From contig CM036765.1 in the NCBI GenBank assembly GCA_020796225.1, positions 32,516,066 through 32,580,065 on the forward strand: a stretch of DNA of 64,000 nucleotides, written 5' to 3'. A program made the translations under genes and the position numbers. This stretch comes from Arion vulgaris (lineage: Eukaryota; Mollusca; Gastropoda; Stylommatophora; Arionidae). The notes below the pieces were generated by a model. The model was not told the origin of the DNA and did no database searches. It saw only the letters and a program-made list of their open reading frames with translations. This document shows, one piece after another, positions 22,791 to 35,533 of this stretch (the stretch's first letter is position 1; each line of letters opens with the position of its first letter).

Positions 22791-23514
22791 ATAATGAAGT
22801 AAGCAAACTGAGTGAAGATTTTGTAATCTATTTTTTTGGTTAACTATAGTTTTGTTTGTTTATATGTGAAGGTGGCAATAGGATAACAATATTTCAAATA
22901 TTGACAGTAAGAGTCCCCTATTATTAAAAGTGAAAAACTCGTCTCTCAGATTAGATACCATCGCCACATCGAATACTGGCAGAAACATTTGAATAGTTCT
23001 CCAACATATTTGCACTCTTGTTGACGGTGATATATTCTGAAAGATATGTTTGTATACAGCGCTGTCATTTCTTACTATTTGTAACGTCATACTACTGTTT
23101 GTCGCTATCACATCCAACATTACTTTCTAAGTATGAGTTCAACTTCTTTTCCTTTTTCTCCTCCGATGAGGTATAGGTCCACAGCCAAGACCCTTGCAAG
23201 CTCTCATGCACTTGGTTATGTTTGTTTAAAGCTAAGTGTTTTTACTATGTGGGATAGTTAATCCTACGCTAAACCTTCACTTTCGCTGTAAACAGCGTGT
23301 ATATGTAATAGTGGTTCTATTTGTACCACGATTTGGGGCCTCGGCAACCACACGGGCCTCATTTTTATTTGACTCTTTATCGGACAGGTGAGACATTCAC
23401 TGAGATTCTCATCGTCTATGTTGCGATCAGATCTCATGTCAGATATGCATATACTTACCCTTCTACCATTCCAAGTAGCTCTCATTTGATCCATACCTAC
23501 TCAGCCAGGCATTA
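22791..23514. other. Stretch with no recognisable feature
   Basis: No coding or repeat signature found. Confidence 0.5.
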
Positions 23515-23640
23515 GTCTGTTACCAGGGCCACCCCGAGGAGGTGGGGTAGGGTCTTGGTCAGTGCCAGCTCACTGACCCTGGTGTCACTTTTATATCCTT
23601 GGATGTTGGCCTGCGGCCCATGAGCTCAACTATAGAAGGT
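23515..23640. other. GC-rich patch with inverted repeats
   Basis: It contains CCACCCCGAGGAGGTGG and the perfect palindrome GGTCAGTG-CCAGCT-CACTGACC (about 23558-23579) within otherwise AT-rich DNA. It may be part of an unrecognised repeat or a structured RNA. No gene is assigned. Confidence 0.35.
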
Positions 23641-24184
23641 AATGTTGGATGAGATAACGACAAACAGTGCGGGACGCATTAGTGTAAGCTTTCTACTATC
23701 CACTCGGAATACAAGAGAGTTAGGGGTTTATCTCATGAAGAAAGGGTTTGGCCTTCCTACCTCCGGCACACACAGGTATTTAAATGTGAAGAGACAGGCA
23801 CTTCATACTGTAAAGTCTGAAAAGGCTGCGGGCCATTTTATTTAGTAGCATTAAAAAAATTGTTGTTTCAACAGAATATCATGTCTCCCCTGTACCTGTA
23901 TGTATACAAAATATTTCATTTGCATAGTTTTGATATATTTCAATATTTCTTAGTTGATTCTAATTTTTCTATCTGATTTCATTGCATATTATGTTTATAT
24001 CTGCATGTAACATACTTTCCTGTTCATATTTTAGCTGTATACGGTAAGAATGACATTGTATATATAAATCGATAAATGAATTATACATTTTTGTTTGCTT
24101 CATATTGAGTTATTTGCTTACCTTTCTGATGTTTGTTGAATGTATATTTCAATCATTGCTATTGTCTTCTTGATTTACATTTCA

Positions 24185-24450
24185 TATCTGCCCGCCCGTG
24201 TGGTGCCGGGGCCCGCAAGGGAAGAAAAGAATGGTACCACTGCGACCTACAAGGCATGTCGTAAGAGGTGACTGATGTAGGACCTATAGACGGTACCCTA
24301 GTAAATAAAAAAGCATCGCAAAAATCGGATGTGTATGTTTGTAGGCGCATAACTGGCACAGCGTACAATTGCTCTTAGACTCAGATCACATACAAATCAC
24401 ACAGAGTGGTTAACAAGTGGTCGATATGGAGCATGTGAAGAAGAATAAGA
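24185..24450 (+). mobile_element. SINE-A, subfamily 1, copy 1
   Basis: It starts CCCGTGTGGTGCCGGGGCCC and carries the family core GCATGTCGTAAGAGG. It then has AAAAATCGGATGTG, TTAGACTCAGATCACATACA, AATCACACAGAGTGGTTAAC and a GAAGAAGAAT tail. Eight copies or part copies occur in the window on both strands. It has no ORF. The head does not give a clean A/B-box pair, so the ancestor is uncertain. Confidence 0.8.
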
Positions 24451-25420
24451 CATATCTGCCACAATCTGTGCGTTTAGTATGTAAGAAACCTTTAACTTGT
24501 TCCAGTTTTTGTGCATTTATTATTGCACTTAATGTTGAAGTTTCATTTGTTTTGCTAATTATCACATTGTTTGGGATTCAATGTTAATGTCTAATCCATA
24601 TTCACTGTTATAGAGTGCGTTTTTTTTTTAGTTGCTCCACTTTCAGCAAACAATACTGTTCCATTTGTTTATCTTAAATTGGTTATTATTCTCCTATTGA
24701 TGTTTAATGCGGGCAGTCCATTGATTTGCTTGAATTCAATTTTAAATTTTCATCCTTAAGTTCACTTTTCTGTGAACATTTTTTCTCCTAATTTAATGTT
24801 CTACTGGCAGATTTGAAGGCCAACTGGAGAACTAGTCAAACATCATTGATTCGTCCAATAAATCTGTAATCGACTCTACGCTGAAATTATGGTATCGGCA
24901 TCAGTCTGAGAAGTGATCACTCAAGGGAGTCTTTACATAACAAACTTTGTCAAGTGGATAGCTATTGTGGCGCATTGTAGCGAGAGCTGAGTCTTTAAGA
25001 GCTAGAAGAGCTCTAGAATGGTACAGACACCACCACCATTGTGAGCGTATGCTTGTTACAGACACAAAAGCGCAGTAAGGCGCAAAGAGAATGGCACGTG
25101 TGGTGTGGGTCTCACATTGGAACATTAGGCAATACTCGCGACCCCTTTAAAGTTTCTCCCCAGGGTTGAGGATCACATGACTCATCCCGTGTCGGTGTCT
25201 CAGATCAGAGGACAAGTTATCCCGGGAAGGGATCGTTATATAAATGTGTGTGCAGCCAATAATTATGGAAGGTTCGGCTGGAAGTGTACGGCCAGTTTTT
25301 ATGTGGAGCATTTGCACGAGTGTTTAATACATTAAAATGTTATAGATTGAGACGTTGTCGATAACGACATTACTCATAAAGCCACATTTATGAATATTCA
25401 TATCACATCTAGAGCGTGGA
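24451..25420. other. Stretch with no recognisable feature
   Basis: Nothing is supported; frames are short and unremarkable. Confidence 0.5.
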
Positions 25421-25463
25421 ATATATATATATATATATATATATGAAAGAGAGAGAGAGAGAG
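25421..25463. repeat. (AT)n(GA)n compound microsatellite
   Basis: About 12 AT repeats followed by about 8 GA repeats. Confidence 0.9.
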
Positions 25464-25679
25464 TACGCTATTCTCACTGTCCATCTTCAGCTTAAACACA
25501 ACATGCACGATTGGTGTATAGATTCACAGTCAACTCTAATATTGGGCCACATTATTGTCCGGGAATGGAGGGAGGGGAGCTGGAATGTATATATGTTCGA
25601 TAGAACACAGCAAGCTTTTCCATTCTATGAGTCGATGGTTATTTATTGATGAAAAATATTCACAATACTGATATTCCTT

Positions 25680-25729
25680 ATATATAACCTTGATTTAGCA
25701 TGTGTTTTTGCTAAATCAAGGTTATATAT
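25680..25729. repeat. Perfect 21-bp hairpin, 8-nt loop
   Basis: The left arm at 25680-25700 (ATATATAACCTTGATTTAGC plus A) is the exact reverse complement of the right arm at 25709-25729. The 8-nt loop is TGTGTTTT. Pairing stops sharply at both arm ends. It could be a cruciform-prone palindrome, the remnant of an inverted duplication, or a small-RNA precursor. The loop and stem are short for a metazoan microRNA precursor. Confidence 0.85.
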
Positions 25730-26424
25730 TGATTTACAATGAATTTGTCTATATACAACAATATTGGAATGCGAGGTCACGTGACCGGTTGTGGTCTGAT
25801 TTCCCATAATTTTTACCAGAGTCCGCCAGCCGTATGAGTTTATAGTTGTCTGTGATAGATTCTACACTGAACAGTATATTGTATGTCAACTCGAAGTGTT
25901 TGTTGTCTTCACAGTATGTCTTCTTATCTTTACAATCCATAGCAGATGTAAAATATGATATTTGTAACTGAAATAAAAGAAAGAAATATTTTGTTTTAGT
26001 GCTCATCTTTCTGTTATAGACGCTCTCTCTGTCAGTCTGTTAATTATTGCTGCTGCTTTGCCTATCTTGATGTGCACATGCTTGACTGTAATGTAATTTA
26101 TCATGTCAAGAGTTAAGCGTATCTATCACAAACGAGACGGGGAAATTGTATGCATGCATGTTTCTCTGCTCAATTAGACAATCGTAAGTTGTTTATGGAA
26201 GCGCACGAACAATGTAACGAGACTTGTGTGTAAGTAGTATCTGCTTCAGCATACTTGAACACCAGATAGACAAAAAAATATAGACGGAGTGAAAGAGAAG
26301 ACACATGGAAGAGAACATAAGGAGATCAAAGGAAATGAAAATAGCTTATTTATTCATGAGGTAAATCACACTCTTAAGTAATAACGAATGTCCAGGTAGA
26401 GTGATGGCACTTATGGTGGAGTTT
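25730..26424. other. Stretch with no recognisable feature
   Basis: No supported feature. Confidence 0.5.
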
Positions 26425-26640
26425 AAGGGATCTCTGTGGCGTAGATGTTAATTGCTCGTCTCTCGTGCCAAAGGTACCAGGTTCGCTCCTTCGCGGAGTC
26501 ATCTGGATATTTTTCTAGAGATCCCTAATCGCAGTGTAGGTGAGATCGAGTTCCTAAACCTATCGGAGACGGACGATAAAACATAGGTCCCGTGTTCTAT
26601 ATGAGCACGTAAAAGAGCCATTGTCAGTTCAACATCGAGA
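26425..26640 (+). mobile_element. tRNA-derived SINE, family D, copy 1
   Basis: The A box TGGCGTAGATG (26437-26447) fits TRGYNNARNNG exactly. The B-box-like GGTTCGCTCCT is at 26480-26490. The body has GGATATTTTTCTAGAGATCC, CTAATCG and TATCGGAGACGGACGATAAAA. A second copy lies 1.05 kb downstream in the same orientation. Confidence 0.8.
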
Positions 26641-26934
26641 AGAGCAGGCTGGAAAGCCGCTACCCGGGAAAAATTCATAAGAAAATATGAAAATTAAAAT
26701 TCCTACAAAACATCTTCAAAATTACATCGGGGTCCTTCCAAATTGTTGTTGAAATTAGTAATGCAGGTTATAGAACCACAATAAGGGAAATTGACAAATA
26801 TGTCGGGGATGCAGTATGAAGAAATCAGCTCGTTGACAATGTCAATAAAAAACCAAAGTAATGACTATCACTGAGAAACAGTTCACATAAGGTATGAAAT
26901 TAAGCTGTTAAAGCAACCACATAACTTTGAGAAG

Positions 26935-27010
26935 CGTAAAACCAAACTGTTAGGATACCGATCTATCAGACACGAGGTCACGGGTTCCAACCACTCAACC
27001 TGCCAGTTTT
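26935..27010 (+). mobile_element. tRNA-like segment, weak
   Basis: ACGGGTTCCAACC resembles a B box. About 45 bp upstream GTTAGGATACCG is a poor A box. It is probably a decayed tRNA pseudogene or SINE head. Confidence 0.25.
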
Positions 27011-27479
27011 TTTGTGTCAGGGACATAATAAAAACTCAACCTGCAAACTATATAACGACGGCTAGGGCACAATGACTTTAATACTCATCCAAGAATATCC
27101 TCATATTCTAGCAATCCACTAATCAGGGATACGCTATTCGAAAGTTGTTACATACCGTTACAAACCCACGGAACAGAAATTGCATTCACTGGAAGTTGCA
27201 GCTCAGAATAGCTTAAATAGTTTCCGCACATAAAAAACAGAACCACCACCCACACACTTGACATTTGTGATAATGATAACTATATGTGGTAAAACTTTGA
27301 TAGAGAAAGTAAAGACAGAGTTCTCCAATGTAACATATAGCCGATGTTGTGGAACTACCTGGTTATGAACAATACATACACAAACTAGAATATGTTAGTT
27401 GTGAGTAGACTTTGTCGTTTGTGCTAGTCGGCACGGCACTATATAGTAATCTAATATATTTCTCTAGTTAAATGTAATT

Positions 27480-27640
27480 TTACAAGGTAAGGTGCCTGGC
27501 TCTCGCTCTAAAGGTTCCCTGTTCGTTCCTTACGTGCTGCGATCGGGACATTTTCCCAGACATTCCTGATCTCAAGTATGTGGGTGGGATCGAGTTCTGT
27601 CGGAGACGGACAATAAAACGGATGTCCTATCATATAATAC
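27480..27640 (+). mobile_element. SINE family D, copy 2 (head decayed)
   Basis: It shares with 26425-26640 the blocks CTCTCGCTCTAAAGGT, GACATTTTCCCAGA, TGGGATCGAGTTCT and TCGGAGACGGACAATAAAA. The A box is missing, and the B-box region reads CTGTTCGTTCC. Confidence 0.7.
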
Positions 27641-27849
27641 ACTTGACCTCTCATAGTTGTTCACATTTTTTAAAATGTATTTTTAATTTAAAGGATTTTT
27701 GTTTTTAGAAATATTGATCACCCAGACATACACAACGAGCCTGATGAAAGTACAATTTCAAACTGCTCCATGTATTTTTGTATATTCCTTGTTGTCTGCA
27801 CATGATGTAACCGATAATAGTGGTTGTAAGCCAAGGCGATTCCACTCAT

Positions 27850-28045
27850 ATGCGTTGACTTATTTGTTGTACATAGACCCTACCTGAGTAGGAGTCTCCA
27901 CAGCACTAAGCATAACACACTACACGTCTAGAGCAGATGTAGGTTTTTGGGTCTGCAGAAAAGCCGGGTACTCACCTCCAGGCAAACAGGAAAACGAGTG
28001 AAAACTCATTAATTTCTGAAGGTTCAAAGAAGAAGAAGAAGATTT
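27850..28045 (+). mobile_element. Possible retroelement end with (AAG)n tail
   Basis: A moderately GC-rich stretch ends in AAAGAAGAAGAAGAAG, the same tail type as SINE-A and some LINEs here. No diagnostic motif was found upstream, so the identity is unknown. Confidence 0.25.
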
Positions 28046-29742
28046 GTTGTACATATTTTAATTGAACCCGTGGAGCTGGATGTATGAGACAAAAAGATGA
28101 ACGGTGGGTTAGCCACAAAGTGAACTGAAATTGTGTATATCGTTATATTTTGCAAGACATATTTAACATATCCAATTTTGGCGAACTACCAAAACCAATG
28201 TCCTGGATCTGTATTCTAACTTATGTTTTTTTCCGACCCATCATTTTGGTTTGTCTCCCGTTTCTGTTTGAAGGTATTATTGTCATCTGCGTGCTTGTGT
28301 TCACTTCGTCTTGAAACACGTTCGTATCTTTATATTGATCCAAGTTGACGTTCAGCAGAAGAACAAGATCTAAACAAATTATCATATGGTTTACGCATGA
28401 ATTATGCAACAAAACATCTTTAGAAGAAATATTAAAACAGGGAAAGTTTCCAGATTATAACAATGAATTTTTAAAAAAAATCTTCATTTTACATTATATT
28501 TGAATATTATTTGCCTTCAGAAATCGCAAATAAAGCACAAGGTTACAAGAAAACACAACAGATTTTCCTTCTGCACTCTGTTATGTTTAAAATGTACTAA
28601 AGGCAATAGCTTTTCTTTGGTGTTCTCGTATTTCTAATTTCCTTACTAACAAAGTGGTCGTCATGTGTTTGATGTTTATAAGAGCAAGCAGCTAGCAAAG
28701 TAGCAGTCATTGGAATATGAATTTAGACATATTTCATCAACACAGAAATAAATAAATGATTTATGAAGATTAAGAAACAAATTGACTGCACTTAGAGAAA
28801 CATGACAAGTTACTGAAAACCATACTGGAGGAAAAGGTTGATAGTAAACAGGCAAGAGGGAGACATCGGTATAATTGGGAGGAATAATGTATCGGCAACT
28901 GATAAGAGCGCTAAACCAACAAAAGGACAGAAAGTATCCAAAACATACCGCCCATTTCTATATTGCTAGAGGCGAATTAGCTTTATTTTGAATGCTTGTA
29001 GCTTTCGCAGTTATCGTATTACCTTTTTTAAAAACTGTTATACATAAGAAGGAAATGGTTATAGTATAATTGACAACACAATTAACATTTGTTTAACTCT
29101 TTGCTAAGATTGACAATACCTTGCGTTACTTGATCTCGAACAGAATTGATTGAAACGTTTATACTCAACTGGAGTGTCAAGGGCAACCCCTATCTTCGGA
29201 GTGCTAGCTATATATTGTGTCAACTGTTTCCTTTTTTTTTTAACTTCTCTCTCTTCTTTCTCTTCTCTCTCTCTCTCTCTCTCTTTCCCCCAATTCCGCT
29301 ACCGTGAAATAGGTACGCTTGTCACTCTTATTTGGACTCGTCCAGATTCAAATTTTTAGATTATGTTGATCAATTAGAAAAAAACAAAGTCGTTATGTAA
29401 ATGAAGGTACTAAGGAAGATTTATTTTTTGGCTTATTTTATTTTTGTTCTTTGAAAACTTGACTATGCGTAGTAGACATAGGAAACATATTTGTCTCATT
29501 TACTTAAGAGTAGTTTGATACGGTTCAACAATTGTTGATATTTCATTTAATGATGTCTCGACTTCACTGTAGGATATTAGCGATCACACATGTACAGTCA
29601 TTGAAGTTTGATGTACTTAATGAAAACATGCATCTACTCTTGGCTGTTGAAAACTGCACGTCAAACAGACATCAACTATTTCGTCAAGTAAATGTGTAGT
29701 ATATAACCTTTCTGGAAAGAATTATCTTTAATATATTCTATA
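28046..29742. other. Stretch with only a CT-rich microsatellite
   Basis: A (CT)-rich tract lies at 29246-29287. No gene, RNA or repeat pair is supported in the rest. Confidence 0.5.
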
Positions 29743-29930
29743 TTGAGTGTCAATATTGGTGAAGCCCGAAAAGAACGACATACTAAATATGCAAGGAGAT
29801 TGATTAATCAACATCGAACTGGCGTGTTGGGCCGCTGGACGCTGCTGGATTTGCTGAGGCGGAGATCGCAGCATCTATGGACATGTCCGGAGTGTTATGA
29901 TGATAGTCCTCATATAACTGATATTCTATA
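29743..29930 (+). other. Unassigned open stretch with CPEC motif
   Basis: A frame reads through RKERHTKYARRL, GRWTLLDLLRRRSQ and WTCPECYDDS at clearly higher GC than its flanks, then runs into a (CT)n/(TG)n microsatellite. It could be a degenerate transposon tail, where Cys motifs and RR-rich stretches are common, or an isolated exon. I see no matching splice sites and make no gene call. Confidence 0.2.
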
Positions 29931-29943
29931 TTTATCGATATAC

Positions 29944-29982
29944 TCTTCTCTCTCTCTCTCTCTCTCTTTTTGTGTGTGTGTG
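29944..29982. repeat. (CT)n(TG)n microsatellite
   Basis: CT repeats followed by a short T-run and TG repeats. Confidence 0.85.
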
Positions 29983-30704
29983 TTGCATCTGTTTGTGTGT
30001 TTGAGTAACTAAAGACACACTGTTACATACTTCGATGAAACTTTAATCTGGAAGAAAATAAAGTCAGCGCTATAATTTTGCTTCATTAAAATGAATTGAT
30101 AATCAATAATGGATGGTAGTTGAAATGACAAGAATAGAACGGAATATCAAAACAAACTGAACAGTAACAAATTAGAATAGGAAAATGTCATGTACAATTC
30201 CATATATAAAGATGATATTAGAGCCTCATATCAGATCTATACTGATCGCAGTTTCCACTGAAACATAAATATTGTGGTGACCTTCTCATAACAGGGAACT
30301 GTTCTATTCCAAATCAAGTGTATGGTCGACACGATGAACATGGTGAGATAATCGCCACAGTTAGGCGCACTGGCGCGGGAATATTGTTTGAATACGGTGG
30401 CTTGAAGCTCAGTGGGGGGATGGTGTGTATCCCTTGATGTCCTGTAGAAAGGGGAGACCTGGTGATCCTGGCAAAGGGCTGACGTATTCTCTTTCGACCG
30501 GCCTGTCGAGTTTAATGGCCGTTTATAGAAACAGGTTTGTTTGTGTGCCTCTGTTGTGCGGCATCGCGCGCTTTAGGTGGCGTCCGTTTCTGACGAACGT
30601 GAGTCAGTAATGCTTTAAACAAAAATTGTGCTCACAAGAATTATGAATTGTATAGTATAGCGTATCCGGCATAGATCATTTAGTAACATGGTTCTCAAAT
30701 ATAA
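29983..30704. other. Mostly plain; GC-rich patch at 30350-30600
   Basis: A GC-richer patch (TGGCGCGGGAA, GACCGGCCTGTCGAG, GGCATCGCGCGC) carries a 61-codon frame with no recognised domain. It may be a repeat or an untranslated exon; this is not resolved. Confidence 0.35.
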
Positions 30705-30835
30705 TGAACTACGGATACTACTACTGTATGCGTACTTATGTACATGGAGTCCTAGCGACTCTGTTGACATGTGAACTACGGATACTACTACTACACGCAT
30801 ATTTATGTACATAGAGTTCTAGCGACTCTGTTGAC
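30705..30835 (+). repeat. 67-bp tandem duplication
   Basis: TGAACTACGGATACTACTAC ... CTAGCGACTCTGTTGAC occurs twice head to tail with a period of 67 bp and a handful of differences. Confidence 0.85.
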
Positions 30836-33764
30836 TGTGAACAAACATGTGAACTGCACGGAGCACAGCGTGAGAACAGCTATTGATGGGATTAAGAACT
30901 TGTTATATGCAACCACAAACTAGACGGACTGTACTCTGCTATTCTTTTATTCAAATATGATTGAGAACCACAGTGGTCGATTACATTGTATCATCCTCCA
31001 TATTCTCTTTATTTCTATTGCTAGAGTTTGGAGGATAAATGAGTTATATTAGACCAGCTGTATAACGGCATTTCGACAGTGTAACAGTCAATAGCAGCTC
31101 ATAGAATTATTCTGATATGAAGTATTGTCATTATTGAACAACTGACACTCAGAGAACCCGTTCAGGCTAAGGACACTATTGAGAAAACTCTCGTCTATCT
31201 ACTTAGAAGCGACCAATCAACGATGTCCATGTTTGGTAGCTAAGCTTCATCATATGTTCAGTGTTGCAGGTCGTTGGTTGCTCACAGTCGACCTTTTGTT
31301 TCAGTTGACAACAAAATAATGATGATTTCCCCACTCTTACATGTCATGTAATTCATCTTCCATATAATATGATTCATTTGTAGAGCTATTATTTTGGGAT
31401 TAGAAGAAAAGATTTATGTTTCTCGCGGGTTGTTAACCTTTGCTGTCATGGTTGGTGAAAATGTCAGAATGGAGAATGTGGTGGTGATATGACCGGTTTG
31501 GTGTTGGCCTGGTGTAAAATATGGTGTCATTAATGATGTCCGCAAGCACTTTGATCAGACTTAGCACAGTGTTGGTCACAGTCCTGACCTCTTACATTGT
31601 TCGTTCGTATCTCTTACACTGTCGTTCTTATCTTTCCAACATCGTTCCGTATATCTCTCTAATAAAGTTCATCCATCTCTCTTGCTCCGTTCATCCATAT
31701 CTATTACATATCCGAACTTCACGAGTTACGGTTTCAATCCCCGATGTATTAAGCGTGCTATAGTATTCCATATGCCAAGCAGTAGTAAAGTTGCCTCTTT
31801 ATGTTTTAAAAAATGTGAATATGCTAGTATTCTTTCAAATAGTAGAGGATTACTTCGACTTAATGTGATGATGTCTTAACCAGGTATCACCAGTTTGGTA
31901 TCCTACTACAGAGGAGCTCTAACCATAACTCTCCTGCATCCTCTAATCTCGTTGAAGATAAATTGGTAAATTCGATGTCCAACAGACTGGTTGTCTTCCG
32001 CAGACATCATCACGACGGATATACATGTTTTGTTAGTTAGGTTAAACTGTTGCCAGAATGTGCACCTCGTGCAGTCGGAATACTCTTTTGTGTAAACGGA
32101 CCATTTCTGATCATGAAATCAACGCCTATGCATACATTCGTATGGCACCGCTGCACATATCTACGAGAGAAAATACTAGTGAATCAATACAGGGAAGTAA
32201 GTCTGTACATATACTTCATTCACCACGCCTGCCTGAATGGCATGGCCTGTCTGTACTAGACTCGTGTAACACAATTGGTGACATCAGCCACACAGAGGAG
32301 CGTCTGGTCGATTGGCTTTGAGCACGGATCACATGTAGGAGACCCGTGTTTAATCCACGGTAAAGCCAATGTTTTTTTCTCTTTTGGGGGCATAAATAAA
32401 CAATATAACCTGAACAGCTTGGCGGCGACTGCACTAGTCATGCGGTCATTAACTTCCTCAGGTTCTCGATCCACCTGTCCTACTACACCGCTCTACTAAA
32501 CGCTACTACATGCAGTAACGACAGCTGAAACCATACATTATAGAAATGGATACAATGGACACGTATTAAGTCAAACTGATATTATGTGTTTGCACCGGAT
32601 ATCACACGACAAATAAAGATAATCCAAGTGCTACACCTGGAAATTAGCTCTTTGATAACACAGTTTTATGTGAATTTGGTCTTCTCCATTTTCACGTGAA
32701 CTATCAACTAACATTTAAAAAAATTCACTTTGCTTCCTCCTGGGCAAATTTCTGGGAGTACCCATTCTACAATGTACTTCCATAGTGACCATACATACTG
32801 ACATATACATTGGTATGTATACTTGTAAGGACATACAGGAACAGTTGAGCGTGTTTAGAATATGTCATATTTCTCCCTCTTCCTCAACCACGAACTTTAT
32901 ATTTGTTATTGAAAAATACATAATAATCAGAAAACACAAATAAATAGGAAATACGCACATATAAATTACAAAACACACATCCATAATTGGATAGCACACG
33001 CAGACGCAAACGACGTTTGTCGCAAACGAACTGTTTCTGATCTCTTTCATGGAGTGCTCTCCCAGAGAAAACGGCTCGGGGTACGGGTCACTCAAGCGAT
33101 AGACGTCTGCAGAAGTAGAACCGACCGTGACTACCGAGAAAAACTACTGGCTCTGCCGTGTCGACCGATACTAGTTGGGGATACTACTCGTAGTTGGGGA
33201 GAACTAAGCTGATCAAAATGTTTGCCGAAATCTGATGTGCTGGGCCGAAAGAAACAAATACACCAATTGCTGTAACCCGTCAGCACAAAGTACTTACTGG
33301 AATCACAAATGTTTGTTTACAAGTGGTTATAGATTAGTGCAACATAAACATTCCTTACAACGCCCTAGACAAAGTAGAGAAAATGTAGACATTCTACAAG
33401 ACATGAATATCAAGGAACATTGGATCATGTTTCCAGAGGCAAGGGCGTCATAGTTTTAACGTTTTTCTTCTTATCTTCATCACCCGTTTCTTCTCCCTCC
33501 CTGTTTCTTTTCTCTTCATCTCTCTCTCTCTTCTCTTTCTCTTCTCTCTCTCTTCTCTTTCTTCCCCCAATCTTATGTAACATTAAAACAATTTATATAA
33601 AATAAAGTGCAAGAGCATGAAAGCAAACACTTTCTATAAAAATTGCATGAAAAGGTTAACATACAGGAGTAATACTTGTGTGTTGTTATTGTCTGTCTTG
33701 AAGCTGATGGTGTCTGATTTTATATCACCCGTCTTTCATCTAACAGAGAAGGAAAGAAAGAAGG
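30836..33764. other. Sparse stretch
   Basis: Apart from a tRNA-like segment at 32280-32365 and a CT-rich tract at about 33485-33570, no feature is supported. Confidence 0.5.
32280..32365 (+). mobile_element. tRNA-like SINE head, weak
   Basis: TGGTCGATTGG (near-match A box) is followed about 45 bp later by CCGTGTTTAATCCACGG, a B-box-like arm flanked by a self-complementary stem. This is the layout of a tRNA pseudogene or SINE head. No second copy was seen in the window. Confidence 0.35.
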
Positions 33765-34262
33765 ATATATTCAGGATTTCGAGTGTTTTAACCCAGTGGA
33801 TACCCTCGGGCTGCAAGCTCAATGGAAATGAAGATGCTAACAGACTGGCTAAAGAGGGAGCAGGAATGACAACATGGTCAGCTATGAAGAAGCAAAATTC
33901 GTCACCAGAGGACACTACAAAGCAAAGTGGCATAAAGAACACCCAAAACACAAGGATGATGGATATTACCAACTGTCCAGAAAAGACCAGACTATCATAC
34001 TTTGCCTCGGGACGGGTCACAACAGAATGACACCACCTGTACACTAGATTCAAGATATGCACCAACGACCTGTGCTCCTGTGGCTTGGCGAGTATGACAA
34101 CAGAGTATATCCTACAGAACTGCCCCCAGTATGCAGACCTGAGAAAAAAAGAGGTAACCCACTTATACCAGCGTATGGCGTAGCTGACAATCTGAGGCAG
34201 ACGGTGGCCTTTATTAGAGAATCCGAAATCCTAATCTAGTTAGAACACAGAAGAAGAAGATT
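33765..34262 (+). mobile_element. LINE 3' end with RNase H remnant, sense
   Basis: The plus strand reads TQWIPSGCKLNGNEDANRLA, KEG, then after frameshifts RLRTGHNRMTHHLYTRFKI and LCSCGLASMTTEYILQNCPQ. The first block is the C-terminal RNase H motif of Jockey/I-type LINEs (WIPSHxGxxGNExADxLAKEG). The second and third are the RLRTGHNRLxxHL and CxCGxxxxTxEHxLxxCP segments that follow it. The last RNase H catalytic Asp is Asn here (NEDAN). Together with frameshifts and stops, that marks an inactive copy. It ends in CAGAAGAAGAAG. Confidence 0.8.
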
Positions 34263-35533
34263 AATAATAAATCCTTAACAGAAAACGGGCATGTACTATT
34301 GTTTTGACAACAATAATGAATGATGTGGTGTCATACATTGACTATAGTACATTACTTGATATTGAATAAGTTCTATTCTGTCATTGATACCAGCTGGTGT
34401 AACGTGTGTGTGTGTGTCTGCCATCTCTATTATTGTGAAAGATAGAAAGTACGCTGTGTACAGCATGGTAGAAACAGTTTATACTTATCGAATGTGACAT
34501 ATATCCAACTTATTTCTTTTATGAATGAAACGTAGTCATGGCGTCTAATATGGCGCCTCTGTATGGTTTTTGCAGGAACCTCGATTCCCTTATCTCCAGT
34601 GTCCCTCGCCATTCAGATGAGCTGTACTCCTACTTCAGTTACTAGTCTTCCTTCCTTCCTGCTTTACTTCCATCATGCCTTCCTTCATGCCTTCCTTCCT
34701 TCGTGTCTCACTCAACTCTCGCTACTGCGTATTGTGTGTGCCTATATTATATACATGATGACGTCTGATGTCTTATTTTATTTCCTACATGCCCACAATA
34801 AATTCACATTGACTATGCAGCAATGTAAAATGTCAGCCAGCGAGTTCCTGGCTTCTGCTTCTGCTTTCATTTCATGTCTTTTTCTCCCCTTTCCTCCTCT
34901 GAGAACCGATTGTTCTGCCCGAAATTGTCATAATCTAACCGTCTTTACCACACGCGCTGTCCTCTATCATCTGTGCACGCGATGTTTTCACTCGGTTTCT
35001 AGAACTGCAGGACAGAGAGAATTATTTTTATCCTCCATTTTTCTTGATGTGCATATGTGACTTATTATTTACGGAGAAAGTGGATAAGACATCTTGCTGA
35101 ATGATTATCCAATATAATAATCGAAATGGATATATAATATTGGCAGTTAGTAAACCATTTGTAGTAGACTTGTAGTGAAGACTTTATATGTATACACCGA
35201 GTCGGAGGACAATCTTGTTAGAAATTTCTTCTTCTATCTAACTAGCCGACAGTTGCTCGTTTTGTCATTATCTGGTCAAAAAAGGAGACATTTTATGTTC
35301 GTTTCCTGTCGGTGCTGGAAAAGAGAGAGAGAGAAACGCCACGGAGATCAAGGGAATGGTTATACATTCTAACTAAAATGGTCCCTGTGTGATATCTGGA
35401 ACGTCTAGTTATGATGTGTTGACCTCATATTTCTCTAACAGCATCCCCACATGTCTGTTTTAAAGTTGTCAGTACAAACTGGACATATTGGTGCGATCTA
35501 GAAAAGCGTTTCTCTGTTTGGATTTCTGCATAG
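34263..35533. other. Plain stretch with a (CCTT)n tract
   Basis: An interrupted CCTT/CTTC microsatellite lies at about 34653-34715. The long plus frame across it (34563-35060) is repeat-driven and has no recognised domain. Nothing else is supported. Confidence 0.5.

Noticed and set aside
34563..35060. 165-codon plus-strand frame rich in Phe, Leu and Ser
   Set aside because: Its first part is a CCTT microsatellite and the rest has no domain; it is best explained by low-complexity sequence.
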